Assembly: GCA_013696965.1 (NCBI GenBank)
Contig: JACCXN010000004.1
Coordinates: 1 to 64,000 of the forward strand
Direction of reading: 5' to 3'
Source of the DNA: Bacteroidota bacterium
Lineage (GTDB): Bacteria; Bacteroidota; Bacteroidia; JACCXN01
DNA: 64,000 nt
The position numbers and the translations under genes are program-made. The notes beneath the pieces are model-generated. The model was given only the letters and a program-made list of their open reading frames with translations. It was not told where the DNA came from and did not search any database. This document shows, piece by piece, positions 44,324 through 54,594 of the stretch (within the stretch, counting starts at the first letter, position 1; every line of letters begins with the position of its first letter).

Positions 44324-44329
44324 AAGGAG
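44324..44329 (+). promoter_or_regulatory. Shine-Dalgarno site of hemC-hemD
   Basis: AAGGAG, nine bases before the TTG start at 44339, supports that non-ATG start. Such a clear site is uncommon in this window. Confidence 0.6.
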
Positions 44330-44338
44330 CTTTCACAT

Positions 44339-45907
44339 TTGAAAAGAAAATTAATAATAGGTTCTAGAGGCAGCGGACTTGCATTGTGGCAAGCCAACTA
44401 TGTACAAGCCATGCTAAAGGATATCGGAGTAAAATCTGAAATAAAAATAATAAAAACCCAGGGAGACAAAATCCAGCATTTGAGTTTTGATAAACTCGAG
44501 GGTAAAGGATTCTTTACAAAAGAAATTGAGGATGCACTTATTTCAGGTGAAACTGATCTTGCAGTTCATTCACATAAAGACCTTCCAACCACTTCGCCCA
44601 TAGGCCTTATTGTTGCTGCTGTTTCCATTCGTGGCAATCCTTCGGAACTCATTATTATCAACAAAAATGCGGTTGATTATTCCCTTAAATATTCTATAAA
44701 AAAAGGAGCTGTTATTGGTACTTCTTCTGCAAGAAGAAAATGTCAATTGCTGGCCCATCGTGATGATTTACAAATAAAAGACATAAGGGGAAATGTTCCA
44801 ACCCGGATTGATAAATTAAGATCGGGGGAATTTGATGCAATTCTTATTGCTGCAGCAGGTGTTGAAAGACTTGAGCTGGATCTTAATGAATTTACTGTGG
44901 AAAGGCCTTCTCCAAGGGAATTTATTCCTGCCCCTGCCCAAGGGGTATTGGCAATACAGGTAAGGGAGCAAGACAAGGAATTAATCGAAAAGTTAAGTGA
45001 AATAAATGTTCCATTTGTACAGGAATGCATTGCAGTTGAAAGAAAAATACTCAACCTCTTTGATGGTGGTTGCCAATTACCACTTGGATCATATTGCTTT
45101 AAGGAAGATGGTATTTACAAAGTTTTTTCTGCAAAAGCCGATAACTGGAGCACTCCGCCAAAAAGAATTTATGCCCAAGCTTCCTCAACAGAAGGTCTTG
45201 CAGAATTAATAGTTGAAAAGATCAGAAATTTTAAACCCTGTCAGGTTTTTATTACCAGGGATCTTGATGAAGATAATTATTTGCTAAAATCCCTTACTTC
45301 AAATCGCTACCAGGTTACAGGAATTTCACTTATTGATGTTAAACCCATTCGCTTTTCATCTATCCCTGATACGGATTGGATCTTTTTTTCCAGCAGCCAT
45401 GCGGTTAAAGAATTTTTTAATCAAAATCCTCTTGTAAAGCCGGGGATTAAATATGCCGTAATAGGAAAAGGCACGGAAACAACCTTGAATACAAAAGGAA
45501 TAAAAGCTGATTTTGTTGGCTTATCTTCTGATACAAGCCTTGTAGGAAAAGAATTTGCAAAAATTGCAAATGAAAAAACCGTTTTATTTCCACAAGCTAA
45601 AGATTCATTAAGAAGTGTTCAGAAACAATTGTCTTTCCAGACAAAGATTTACGATCTTTTTGTTTATAAATCTACTCCGAAAAATAATATCTCTATTCCC
45701 CAATCAGATGTTGTGGTATTTACCAGTCCATCAAACGTTGAGGCATATTTTAAATTCTCTGATTTAAGCAATGTTCAACGTGTAATCTGCATTGGTAGTG
45801 CTACTGCTGAAAAGCTTAAGACACATGGATTTAATGAGTCTGTTATTCCAGAATATCCAGATGAAGCCGGGTTATTACAAGCAATTTTTGGATTAAGTTT
45901 CGAATAA
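44339..45907 (+). CDS. hemC-hemD: Fused porphobilinogen deaminase / uroporphyrinogen-III synthase
   Basis: The 522-aa product joins two consecutive heme enzymes. Residues 1-295 are hydroxymethylbilane synthase: IGSRGSGLALWQANY, the DLAVHSHKDLPT active-site loop, GTSSARRKCQLLAHR, and the dipyrromethane-anchoring Cys245 in FDGGCQLPLGSY. Residues 298-522 are a uroporphyrinogen-III synthase domain (VFITRDLDEDNYLL, WIFFSSSHAVKEFF, VVVFTSPSNVEAYF, CIGSATAEKL). It turns four porphobilinogens into uroporphyrinogen III. The start is TTG with a good AAGGAG site 9 bases before it. Confidence 0.93.
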   Translation: MKRKLIIGSRGSGLALWQANYVQAMLKDIGVKSEIKIIKTQGDKIQHLSFDKLEGKGFFTKEIEDALISGETDLAVHSHKDLPTTSPIGLIVAAVSIRGNPSELIIINKNAVDYSLKYSIKKGAVIGTSSARRKCQLLAHRDDLQIKDIRGNVPTRIDKLRSGEFDAILIAAAGVERLELDLNEFTVERPSPREFIPAPAQGVLAIQVREQDKELIEKLSEINVPFVQECIAVERKILNLFDGGCQLPLGSYCFKEDGIYKVFSAKADNWSTPPKRIYAQASSTEGLAELIVEKIRNFKPCQVFITRDLDEDNYLLKSLTSNRYQVTGISLIDVKPIRFSSIPDTDWIFFSSSHAVKEFFNQNPLVKPGIKYAVIGKGTETTLNTKGIKADFVGLSSDTSLVGKEFAKIANEKTVLFPQAKDSLRSVQKQLSFQTKIYDLFVYKSTPKNNISIPQSDVVVFTSPSNVEAYFKFSDLSNVQRVICIGSATAEKLKTHGFNESVIPEYPDEAGLLQAIFGLSFE

Positions 45908-45917
45908 AAATAAAAGC

Positions 45918-46889
45918 ATGATTGTTCAACGTCCACGCAGAAATCGCAAATCCCAGGTAATCCGTGACATGGTTCAGGAAACAGAATTATCTGTAAAGGA
46001 TTTTATCTATCCTGTTTTTTTAACCCAGGGAAATAACAAATCCATTGAAATAAAATCAATGCCGGGAATTTCTAGGCTTTCTTTGGATTATTTGCTTAAA
46101 GAGTTGGAAATATGCATGAATAATGGAGTTAAATCCTTTGCGGTATTTCCTCAAATTGAAGAATCTCTGAAAGATAAATACGCAAAAGAAAGTTACCGCG
46201 AGGGAAGCCTGTATTTAAAAGCAATAGCTGAAATTAAAAAACAGTTTCCTGAAGCATGTTTGGTTTCGGATGTTGCAATGGATCCATACAGTTCCGATGG
46301 GCATGATGGAATTGTAGAAAATGGTGAAATAATTAATGATCTTACTTTGGAGGTTTTAGGCAAAATGGCCATTGCACAAGCTCGTGCAGGAGCTGATATT
46401 GTTGCTCCTTCCGATATGATGGACGGGCGTGTTGGATACCTGCGCAAGGCTTTAGACAGAGAAGGTTTCTTTAATGTATCTATAATGTCATATTCTGCCA
46501 AATATGCAAGCGCTTTTTACGGGCCTTTTCGTGATGCACTTGAATCTGCCCCTAAAGCAGGGGATAAAAAAACCTACCAAATGAACCCGGCAAATCAGCG
46601 AGAAGCTTTGATTGAAGCAGAACTTGATTTTGCTGAAGGCGCAGATATACTTATGGTTAAACCAGCACTTGCTTACCTTGATGTAATTAAATTGCTGAAA
46701 GATAATTTTGATTTGCCTATTGCAGCTTACAATGTTAGCGGTGAATATGCCATGATAAAAGCCGCAAGCCTAAATGGCTGGATTGATGGAGAAAAAGCAA
46801 TGCTGGAAAGCCTTATATCTATAAAAAGGGCTGGTGCAAAAATTATTTTATCCTATTTTGCAAAGGAATATGCTTTATTGGGTCGATAG
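45918..46889 (+). CDS. hemB: Delta-aminolevulinic acid dehydratase (porphobilinogen synthase)
   Basis: The 323-aa enzyme condenses two 5-aminolevulinates to porphobilinogen. The two active-site lysines are Lys195 in SYSAKYASAFYGPF and Lys248 in MVKPALAYLDV. YQMNPANQREAL and VAPSDMMDGRVG are also typical. The metal-site region reads DVAMDPYSSDGHDG, with Asp and Ser where zinc enzymes have cysteines, which suggests the Mg-dependent, zinc-independent type. It lies 10 bp after the hemC-hemD gene and completes the operon. Confidence 0.95.
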   Translation: MIVQRPRRNRKSQVIRDMVQETELSVKDFIYPVFLTQGNNKSIEIKSMPGISRLSLDYLLKELEICMNNGVKSFAVFPQIEESLKDKYAKESYREGSLYLKAIAEIKKQFPEACLVSDVAMDPYSSDGHDGIVENGEIINDLTLEVLGKMAIAQARAGADIVAPSDMMDGRVGYLRKALDREGFFNVSIMSYSAKYASAFYGPFRDALESAPKAGDKKTYQMNPANQREALIEAELDFAEGADILMVKPALAYLDVIKLLKDNFDLPIAAYNVSGEYAMIKAASLNGWIDGEKAMLESLISIKRAGAKIILSYFAKEYALLGR

Positions 46890-47053
46890 TTAAATTATTC
46901 TTAGAATTTTAAAGAATAAAAGTTCTTTCCGCCAATAAATCCTGTATTCGTGCAACACAACAAGATCGTTTTTATTTTTCGTGCAAAATTTATCAAATTC
47001 TTCGCCTGTATGATTTATAACATAAAATAAAAAAACTGTAATTATTAAAAACA

Positions 47054-48508
47054 ATGCAGAAACAATTAAATATCGTTTTCGTCCTGTTAACTGCCACCGT
47101 GTTCCTGTTTTTACTGGTCCCTAATATTTATCAGGAAGGACTGTTTATGGATGGTTTGATATACAGTACCACCGGCTTGAACTTAGCCAACGGAATTGGG
47201 ACTTTCTGGAATCTCACATTTACCAAAACGGTAATCAGTAATTTTGATGGGCATCCTCCACTTGCTATGTATTTTCAAAACATCTTTTTTAAACTCCTTG
47301 GAGAAAGCCATTCTGTAGAAAAAATTTATTCCTCTTTCACTGCGGTTATTACAGTATTATTACTAATTGTTACTTGGAATTTTTTTCAAAAGGAAAAACA
47401 AACAAACTCATTGTATTGGATTCCCATTTTGTTATGGATTACTATTCCCGTTTGTTTTTGGTCTTATCAAAACAATGTTTTGGAAAACACTATGGGCATT
47501 TTTACCCTGGCCGCTTGTTTATGTTCTCTTTATGCAATATATAAAACAGGTTATTTGAAGTATGCTCTATTATTCTTTGCCTCAGTTTTTATTGTTTTAG
47601 GATTTTTAAGCAAAGGATTCCCTGCATTTTTTCCTCTTGCTGTTTTTGGCCTTCATTTTATCGTTTATAAAAAAGAATCTATTGTTCAGGGAATTACCAG
47701 TACCGTTTTCACCCTCTTTACCTGTGCATTTATTCTCAGCTTGATTTTTTGGGATGAAACGGCAAGAAAATTTATTTTCCATTATCTGGATATTCAGGTA
47801 ATGGAAAGCCTTAAAGGAAATCAGGTTGTTGATCCCAGGTCCTTTATTTTAATTCGACTGTTACGCGAATTGATGGCCCCCTTTCTTTTATTGGTAATAC
47901 TATTCTTATTTGCGTTTTTTAAACACAAAGCAAAAACCCTTTTCTCAGTATATTCCAAAGAGCAGATGAAAGATTCTTGGTTCCTTTTTTTAATCGGGTT
48001 ATCCGCATCATTGCCCATAATGATTTCACCAAAACAAATGGGTTATTATCTGCTTCCTGCACTACCGTTTTTTGTATTGGCAATATCAAATCTAATTGCC
48101 CCATTAATGGTAAAGGTATGTGCTAAAAAAACAAGCATTCGCTTTTTCTATTCAAGCTATTTAGTCTTTTTTGCAGCATTAATTTCTATTTTTATTTATG
48201 CTCAAATTAATTCTGTAAATCCAACAAGGGATAAAGATCTGATAAATGATGTGAAAACAATTGGAAACTATTTAGAAAAGGATATTACAATTGGAATAAA
48301 AGAGTCATTGCTTGTAAAATGGTCTCTTATTGCCTATTTACAGCGGTATTATTTTATCAATGTTGAAACTTTTGATAAGCACAAATATGTTGTTACCGAA
48401 AAAATTTCACCTTTGGAAAACCCAAACTATGTATTGGTATTGGAGGCAAAAGGCTTTCTGTTGTATGTTAATCAAGGAATTGAAAACAAACAAGGTTCAT
48501 TCAACTAA
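47054..48508 (+). CDS. GT39/ArnT-like membrane glycosyltransferase
   Basis: The 484-aa product is polytopic with about ten to twelve transmembrane helices. The first extracytoplasmic loop (MDGLIYSTTGLNLANGIG, then FDGHPPLAMYFQNIFFK) contains the acidic residue and HPPL motif typical of the GT39/PMT-type dolichol/undecaprenyl-phosphate sugar transferases, including ArnT. A C-terminal soluble part (about 390-484) follows. It probably transfers a lipid-linked sugar to an envelope acceptor, which is unknown. It stands alone between the heme operon and convergent sucB. Confidence 0.82.
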   Translation: MQKQLNIVFVLLTATVFLFLLVPNIYQEGLFMDGLIYSTTGLNLANGIGTFWNLTFTKTVISNFDGHPPLAMYFQNIFFKLLGESHSVEKIYSSFTAVITVLLLIVTWNFFQKEKQTNSLYWIPILLWITIPVCFWSYQNNVLENTMGIFTLAACLCSLYAIYKTGYLKYALLFFASVFIVLGFLSKGFPAFFPLAVFGLHFIVYKKESIVQGITSTVFTLFTCAFILSLIFWDETARKFIFHYLDIQVMESLKGNQVVDPRSFILIRLLRELMAPFLLLVILFLFAFFKHKAKTLFSVYSKEQMKDSWFLFLIGLSASLPIMISPKQMGYYLLPALPFFVLAISNLIAPLMVKVCAKKTSIRFFYSSYLVFFAALISIFIYAQINSVNPTRDKDLINDVKTIGNYLEKDITIGIKESLLVKWSLIAYLQRYYFINVETFDKHKYVVTEKISPLENPNYVLVLEAKGFLLYVNQGIENKQGSFN

Positions 48509-48535
48509 TCTCGCTCAGGATATTTACCTAAACAT

Positions 48536-49786
48536 TTACAATCCCAATAAAACCTCAACAGGATCCTTGGCTCCAAAAAGTAATTTAGTAGGATTTTCAA
48601 TCATTTCCTTCACTTTTACAAGGAAAGAAACAGATTCTTTTCCATCTATTATTCTATGGTCATAAGAAAGGGCAATGTACATCATTGGACGTATTACAAC
48701 TTGTCCGTTTACCGCCATAGGGCGTTCAACTATATTGTGCATACCTAAAATAGCACTTTGAGGAGGGTTTATTATTGGAGTGGATAACAACGATCCAAAT
48801 ACTCCTCCATTTGTTATTGTAAAAGTACCTCCTGTCATTTCATCCACAGAAATTTTTCCTTCCCTTGCTTTTTTAGCAAGCTCTCCAATTTTTCCTTCAA
48901 TTTCTGCCAGAGACATTTGTTCAGCATTGCGTATTACAGGCACCATTAACCCTTTTGGGGCACTAACGGCAATACCGATATCGGCATAATTATGATATAC
49001 TATTTCATCTCCATCAATCATTGCATTAACAGTTGGAAATAAATTCAATGCCTCGGTAACTGCTTTGGTGAAAAAAGACATGAACCCAAGTCCTACTCCA
49101 TGGGTTTCTTTGAATTTATCCTTGTATTTACCTCTAAGCGCCATTACATTGCTCATATCTACTTCATTAAAAGTAGTTAGCATTGCAGTTTCATTTTTAA
49201 CGGCAACCAACCTTTGAGCTATCTTTTTACGCAGAGATGACATTTTCTGACTATCAACATCTCTTGTTCCACCCCAGCCACTTGCTGCTTCCTTGTTGAA
49301 ACCTGCTGAAAGTGCCTTTAAAACATCTTCCTTTGTGATTCTTCCTGCCACACCTGATCCAGGGACTTTAGAAACCGGAATTCCATTTTCATCCATTAAT
49401 TTTTTTGCAGCTACTGAAGGAAGTCCATTTGCATAGGATGATTTGCTAGAAGCAGAAACAGGTACAGCCTTTAGCTCTTCCTTTACAACTGGTTTAACCA
49501 TTGCCTGAGCTGTTTCTTTTTTCTCTGCCTTTGGTTTACTTTCACCCTTTACAGCAGTATCAATTTTACACACAACATCTCCCACCTTTACGGTTTCCCC
49601 TGCCTTTACCAATATTTTAAGTGCACCTGATTCCTCTGCATTTAAGGTTAATGTGGCTTTGTCAGAATCTACCTCACATATTTCTTCATCCTTTTCTACA
49701 TAATCCCCGTCTGATTTTAGCCAGTTTGCTATTTCAACTTCAGTAATCGATTCTCCCGGGCTGGGAACTTTCATTTCTATAATCAT
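48536..49786 (-). CDS. sucB: Dihydrolipoyllysine-residue succinyltransferase (2-oxoglutarate dehydrogenase E2)
   Basis: The 416-aa E2 component has a lipoyl domain (1-80; lipoyl Lys in [14 protein letters not shown]), an Ala/Pro/Lys-rich linker, a peripheral subunit-binding domain (about 120-158, [15 protein letters not shown] and [11 protein letters not shown]), and the catalytic domain (about 185-416). The catalytic motif is [16 protein letters not shown] with the active-site His and Asp. It transfers the succinyl group to CoA. The E1 gene lies 45 bp upstream on the same strand, so the pair is an operon. No E3 gene (lipoamide dehydrogenase) is present in the window. Confidence 0.95.
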   Translation of the reverse strand: MIIEMKVPSPGESITEVEIANWLKSDGDYVEKDEEICEVDSDKATLTLNAEESGALKILVKAGETVKVGDVVCKIDTAVKGESKPKAEKKETAQAMVKPVVKEELKAVPVSASSKSSYANGLPSVAAKKLMDENGIPVSKVPGSGVAGRITKEDVLKALSAGFNKEAASGWGGTRDVDSQKMSSLRKKIAQRLVAVKNETAMLTTFNEVDMSNVMALRGKYKDKFKETHGVGLGFMSFFTKAVTEALNLFPTVNAMIDGDEIVYHNYADIGIAVSAPKGLMVPVIRNAEQMSLAEIEGKIGELAKKAREGKISVDEMTGGTFTITNGGVFGSLLSTPIINPPQSAILGMHNIVERPMAVNGQVVIRPMMYIALSYDHRIIDGKESVSFLVKVKEMIENPTKLLFGAKDPVEVLLGL

Positions 49787-49831
49787 GTTTTCTATAATAA
49801 AATCTGTTTTTAAATCTATTATGATGTTTAA

Positions 49832-52570
49832 TTATTTTTCTATAAGTACATTTTCAAAAACCTGATCCACAATTGATTTTTGTTGTAAAAGGTGTGTTTT
49901 ACTGTATCCTGTGGCTGGTGTTGAATTCTCAGGTCTTGAAACAACTTTTAATCCAGGGGTAAGTGGTCCGAATTTTCTTAAAATAAATGACCAGGCTCCC
50001 ATGTTTTCCGGTTCTTCCTGAACCCAAAGCCATTCTTTTGCATTACTGTATTTTTGCAACACTCCTTTCAGTTGTTCAATTGGCAATGGATAAAGTTGTT
50101 CAAGCCTTATCAATGCACAATTCGTGATTCCATCTTTTTCTTTTTGCTCAAGCAAATCATAAAAAATCTTTCCGCTGCAAAAAGCAATCTTTGTAATTAC
50201 ATCCGGGTTTGCCGTTTGATCATCAATTACCTCCAGGAATCCCCCTGAAGTAAAATCTTTTAATGAGGACACACACTTTGGGTATCTTAAAAGACTTTTG
50301 GGTGTAAAAACCACAAGAGGTTTTCTAAATGGCCTATGCAATTGCCTTCTTAAAAGATGGAAAAAATTTGCAGGAGTTGTACAATTTGTAATCTGCATAT
50401 TGTTGTATGCACACATTTGTAAAAAACGCTCTATCCTGGCACTTGAATGCTCTGGTCCCATTCCTTCATATCCGTGCGGAAGAAGCATCACCAGTCCATT
50501 CATCCTTCTCCATTTATATTCTGCACAACTTATAAATTGATCTATAATGATTTGTGCTCCATTGAAAAAATCTCCGAACTGAGCCTCCCAAATAGTCAGC
50601 GTATGCGGAGAGGCCATGGCATAACCAAATTCAAAACCAAGAACACCGTATTCCGAAAGAAGGGAATTGTAAATCTCTAATTTTGCCTGGGTTCCACTAA
50701 AATTATTCAAGGGAACGTATTCTTCTTCTGAATCCTCAATTTTAATTACTGCATGGCGGTGTGAAAACGTTCCCCTTTCAACATCCTGTCCGCTAAACCT
50801 TACTGCGCTTCCCTCGTTAAGTAAGGAGGCATAAGCCATTAACTCGCCCATTCCCCAGTCATAACTATCGTTCTTTATCATATCCATACGGTCTTTAAAC
50901 AACTTTTTGGTTTTATTAAAGAAGTTTTTTCCTTCTGGAAGAGTTGCTATTTTCTTTGCAATTTCAAGAAAACTTTTTTCATCAACGGCTGTAACTGGAG
51001 ATGAATTAAAATCTTCATTTGTGGCCATTTTCAATCCCTTCCAGGCACCATCCAGAAAGGAGCTTATCCTGGCTTTTTCTGTTTGTTTGGCCTCAGTTAG
51101 CATTTCCTGAAGCATATTTTTAAAGCTTTCTTCCATTTCTTTGGCAAGACCAGATTCAACAGAGCCCTGTTTTAAAAGCTTATTGTTATATAGTTCTCTT
51201 GGATTTGGGTGATTAGCAATTGCTTTATATAAAATAGGCTGAGTAAAGCGCGGTTCATCTCCTTCATTGTGCCCGTATTTACGGTAGCAAAGGATGTCCA
51301 CAAAAACATCACGTTGAAACTTCTGTCTAAATTCCATTGCCAATTGGCAAACATATACCAAAGCTTCAACATCATCACCATTTACATGGAAAACCGGAGA
51401 AAGTACTACTTTAGCTACATCCGTGCAATAAGTGCTGGAGCGGGCATCATGATAATTGGTAGTAAATCCTACCTGGTTATTCACAACAATATGAATTGTC
51501 CCCCCGGTTTTATAGCCTTCTAGCTGTGACATTTGAATTACTTCATATACTATACCCTGACCTGCAATTGCAGCATCACCATGAATTATTATAGAGGCTG
51601 CTTTTGAAAAATCATTTTTGTGGAATGTATCTATTTTAGCCCTGGTTATACCTTCCACAACTGGCCCAACTGCTTCAAGATGGGATGGGTTGGGAGTTAA
51701 ACTAAGGTGGATTTTTTTACCTTTATTGGTGAATTGATCACTTGAATAACCTAAATGGTATTTCACATCTCCGTCAAAAAGTGAATCTTCAGCTCCACGT
51801 CCTTCAAATTCTGTAAATATATCTTTATAGGTCTTGTTTAAAATATTGGCCAAAACATTTAAACGGCCACGGTGAGACATTCCAATTACGAAATCATCGA
51901 TTCCTAGTTCTGCTCCTTTTTCAACTACAGTATCAAGTGCAGGAATAAGGGTTTCTGCGCCCTCAAGAGAAAATCTTTTTTGACCAACAAATTTAGTATG
52001 AAGGAAATTTTCAAAAACTACAGCCTGGTTAAGTTTATTTAAAATTGTTTTCTTTTCATCAATTCCAAAATCAGGTGTGTTTTTACAGCCCTCCATTTTG
52101 CTCTTAAGCCATTCGTGCATTTCCTGATTCCGAATGTACATAAATTCAACTCCTATTGACTGGCAATAGGTCTGTTCAAGGTGCGCTACAATGTCTTTTA
52201 ATTTTGCAGGACCTATGCCTATTTGTGTTCCTGCCTGAAAAACTACTTCAAGATCTTTTGCCTCAAGGTCGAAATTTTCAATTGCAAGGCTTGGGGAATA
52301 TTGCCTTCTTTCTCTTACAGGGTTTGTTTTGGTAAAAAGATGTCCTCTGGTTCTATAACCTGTAATAAGGTTAATCACATTAAATTCTTTCCTTACGTTT
52401 TCTGGCACTTCCGAACCAGAAACCTCTGTATAATTTGCCTTAGCAAAATCAAAGCCTTCAAAAAATTTTTTCCAGGAAATATCTAATTCATCCGGATTGG
52501 TTTTAAATTGTTTGTATAATTCATCTATAGATGAAACATCAGCATTGCTTAGATAGGAGTATTTATCCAT
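49832..52570 (-). CDS. sucA: 2-oxoglutarate dehydrogenase E1 component
   Basis: The 912-aa E1 decarboxylates 2-oxoglutarate with thiamine pyrophosphate and reductively succinylates E2. It has the N-terminal E2-binding segment (about 1-40, YLSNADVSSIDELYKQF), the TPP-binding region (HGDAAIAGQGIVYE and VNNQVGFTT), the conserved GMSHRGRLNVLANI, and the C-terminal transketolase-like domain with LPHGYEGMGPEHSSARIERF. It is the first gene of the sucA-sucB operon. A -7-like box TACTTTTG lies at 52600-52607 on the minus strand. Confidence 0.96.
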   Translation of the reverse strand: MDKYSYLSNADVSSIDELYKQFKTNPDELDISWKKFFEGFDFAKANYTEVSGSEVPENVRKEFNVINLITGYRTRGHLFTKTNPVRERRQYSPSLAIENFDLEAKDLEVVFQAGTQIGIGPAKLKDIVAHLEQTYCQSIGVEFMYIRNQEMHEWLKSKMEGCKNTPDFGIDEKKTILNKLNQAVVFENFLHTKFVGQKRFSLEGAETLIPALDTVVEKGAELGIDDFVIGMSHRGRLNVLANILNKTYKDIFTEFEGRGAEDSLFDGDVKYHLGYSSDQFTNKGKKIHLSLTPNPSHLEAVGPVVEGITRAKIDTFHKNDFSKAASIIIHGDAAIAGQGIVYEVIQMSQLEGYKTGGTIHIVVNNQVGFTTNYHDARSSTYCTDVAKVVLSPVFHVNGDDVEALVYVCQLAMEFRQKFQRDVFVDILCYRKYGHNEGDEPRFTQPILYKAIANHPNPRELYNNKLLKQGSVESGLAKEMEESFKNMLQEMLTEAKQTEKARISSFLDGAWKGLKMATNEDFNSSPVTAVDEKSFLEIAKKIATLPEGKNFFNKTKKLFKDRMDMIKNDSYDWGMGELMAYASLLNEGSAVRFSGQDVERGTFSHRHAVIKIEDSEEEYVPLNNFSGTQAKLEIYNSLLSEYGVLGFEFGYAMASPHTLTIWEAQFGDFFNGAQIIIDQFISCAEYKWRRMNGLVMLLPHGYEGMGPEHSSARIERFLQMCAYNNMQITNCTTPANFFHLLRRQLHRPFRKPLVVFTPKSLLRYPKCVSSLKDFTSGGFLEVIDDQTANPDVITKIAFCSGKIFYDLLEQKEKDGITNCALIRLEQLYPLPIEQLKGVLQKYSNAKEWLWVQEEPENMGAWSFILRKFGPLTPGLKVVSRPENSTPATGYSKTHLLQQKSIVDQVFENVLIEK

Positions 52571-52599
52571 TTTACTGTTTAAATATTTTTTAGAACTAG

Positions 52600-52607
52600 C
52601 AAAAGTA
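52600..52607 (-). promoter_or_regulatory. Candidate -7 box of the sucAB promoter
   Basis: Read on the minus strand this is TACTTTTG, identical to the -7 box at 14993. It lies about 30 bases before the sucA ATG. No good -33 TTG is visible at the usual distance. Confidence 0.4.
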
Positions 52608-52664
52608 CAATTTTTGTAAGATTCCAGTTAAAATATTAATTAAAAGAGACGAATTATATTGTTC

Positions 52665-53018
52665 TTAATGTTGCTTTTTATAAAAATTTCTGCTAATTGT
52701 TTTCTGTAATTCCCGCTTTACAACTAGTACAGCCACTTCTTTAAGTAAATCCTTACCCGGTTTTTCAATCGCATTATTCAACATTTTTTCACTTATATCA
52801 ATTTTATACATGAGTGCCTGAAACAACTGATGTTTATTGTGGTAGAGGTTTTCCAAAACAGGACATAAGGCGTTAATCAATGTTTCAAAAGTTGGTTCAT
52901 TTTGCTCGGCTATAATTTCCTGTTCACCAATTTGCATAAAACCCCTGTTTATTCCAGCTAAAGTTTGCTGAAGTATTTCCTTTTGATTTATATATTTTGA
53001 AATATCAGGTAATTCCAT
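52665..53018 (-). CDS. Helical cytoplasmic protein of unknown function, 117 aa
   Basis: The product is mostly amphipathic helices (residues about 10-30, 45-75, 80-112), with no signal peptide, Cys or metal motif. It contains NALCPVLENLYHNKHQLFQALMYKI and ends RNFYKKQH. It starts MELPDISKYINQKEIL. It lies upstream of sucA on the same strand with a 94-bp gap, so it may or may not share its transcript. I do not recognise a family. Confidence 0.6.
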   Translation of the reverse strand: MELPDISKYINQKEILQQTLAGINRGFMQIGEQEIIAEQNEPTFETLINALCPVLENLYHNKHQLFQALMYKIDISEKMLNNAIEKPGKDLLKEVAVLVVKRELQKTISRNFYKKQH

Positions 53019-53163
53019 TTGCCTTGTTTGTATTGTGAAGGTACGAATTCAAAATTGACTGTATCATAAAAAGTCCTAGAATCATACTTCCTTTTTAAAA
53101 AAAACTCTACCTTAGAAAAATAAATCGAAAAGCATAGTAAGAACACTTAAAATGAGAAGTAAA

Positions 53164-54594
53164 ATGGTAACTAAATTGGAGCAAAAGAGAGAACATAGTT
53201 TTTTTGGTGATGTAAGCAGATATTTTGACAATGCTGTAAAATTCCTTGACTATCCTAAAGGATTACTTGACCAGATAAAATGCTGCAACAGTGTTTATCA
53301 AATAAATTTCCCGTTAAAAGTAGGAAATGAAATTCAGGTAATCCAGGCATTCAGGGTAGAGCATAGTCATCATAAACAACCAACCAAGGGAGGAATACGA
53401 TTTTCAGAAAACGTATCACAGGATGAAGTAATGGCCCTTGCGGCATTAATGACCTACAAATGTGCCATTGTAGATGTTCCTTTTGGGGGTGCTAAAGGAG
53501 GAATAAAAATAAATCCACGGAAATATACAGAAGAACAACTCGAAAAAGTAACACGGAGGTATGCTTCTGAGCTAATTAAAAAGAATTTTATTGGTCCTGG
53601 CACCGATGTTCCTGCTCCTGATTACGGAACCGGAGAAAAGGAAATGTCATGGATTGTTGATACTTATACTGCTTTTTTTCCTGGCAACCTGGATGCAATG
53701 GCTTGTGTTACCGGCAAACCTATTAGCCAAGGAGGAATAGAGGGAAGAAAAGAAGCAACAGGCTTGGGGGTTTACTTTGGAATGCGCGAGGTTTGCAGTT
53801 TTAAGGAAGATATGGATAAACTTGGATTATCAACTGGAATTGAAAACAAAACCGTGGTTATTCAAGGACTTGGTAATGTTGGCTATCACGCGGCAAAGTT
53901 CTTTTATGAGGGTGGCGCCAAAATAATAGCAATTGCAGAATACGAAGGAGCAATTATGAATTCCGAAGGGTTAAATTATCAGGAAGTATTTGAGCACAGA
54001 AGAAAAACAGGTTCACTATTAAATTTCCCTGGTGCTGTAAATATTGAAAAATCATCTGATGCACTTGAATTAGAATGCGATATTTTAATTCCTGCTGCAC
54101 TTGAAAACCAAGTACATCATAAAAATGCGGACCAAATTAAGGCTAAAATTATTGGAGAGGCAGCAAATGGTCCAATTACACCGGAGGCAGAAATAATACT
54201 CAATGCAAAAGGCGTATTAATTATTCCAGACATTTTCCTAAATGCTGGCGGGGTTACTGTTTCCTATTTCGAATGGCTTAAAAACCTTTCCCATGTTAGA
54301 TTTGGAAGACTAGGAAAAAGATTTGACGAGAATATGAATAACCAAATGCTGTCTGCCATTGAAACCATTACAGGAAAGCCTTTTACCGCCTTGCATCGCA
54401 AACAAATTGGAAGAGGAGCTGATGAACTTGATTTTGTATATTCAGGTTTGGAAGAGACCATGATAGAGGCATACAGGGATATAAGGACCGAATATAAAAA
54501 CGGAAAAGGCATTCCTGATCTACGTACTGCTGCTTTTGTAGTTGCTATTAGAAAAATTGCCGGTTCTTATGAATCTCTTGGTATTTTCCCATGA
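53164..54594 (+). CDS. gdhA: NAD(P)-dependent glutamate dehydrogenase
   Basis: The 476-aa enzyme (start at the second ATG, 53164; an ATG at 53152 adds four residues) interconverts glutamate and 2-oxoglutarate plus ammonia. The glutamate-binding and catalytic parts are [14 protein letters not shown] and the active-site lysine in [14 protein letters not shown], with [14 protein letters not shown]. The Rossmann domain starts at [17 protein letters not shown], and the second contact is [11 protein letters not shown]. The insert and length fit the GDH subfamily of about 480 aa in Bacteroidota. It overlaps the next gene by 4 bp (ATGA), so the two are translationally coupled. Confidence 0.95.
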   Translation: MVTKLEQKREHSFFGDVSRYFDNAVKFLDYPKGLLDQIKCCNSVYQINFPLKVGNEIQVIQAFRVEHSHHKQPTKGGIRFSENVSQDEVMALAALMTYKCAIVDVPFGGAKGGIKINPRKYTEEQLEKVTRRYASELIKKNFIGPGTDVPAPDYGTGEKEMSWIVDTYTAFFPGNLDAMACVTGKPISQGGIEGRKEATGLGVYFGMREVCSFKEDMDKLGLSTGIENKTVVIQGLGNVGYHAAKFFYEGGAKIIAIAEYEGAIMNSEGLNYQEVFEHRRKTGSLLNFPGAVNIEKSSDALELECDILIPAALENQVHHKNADQIKAKIIGEAANGPITPEAEIILNAKGVLIIPDIFLNAGGVTVSYFEWLKNLSHVRFGRLGKRFDENMNNQMLSAIETITGKPFTALHRKQIGRGADELDFVYSGLEETMIEAYRDIRTEYKNGKGIPDLRTAAFVVAIRKIAGSYESLGIFP

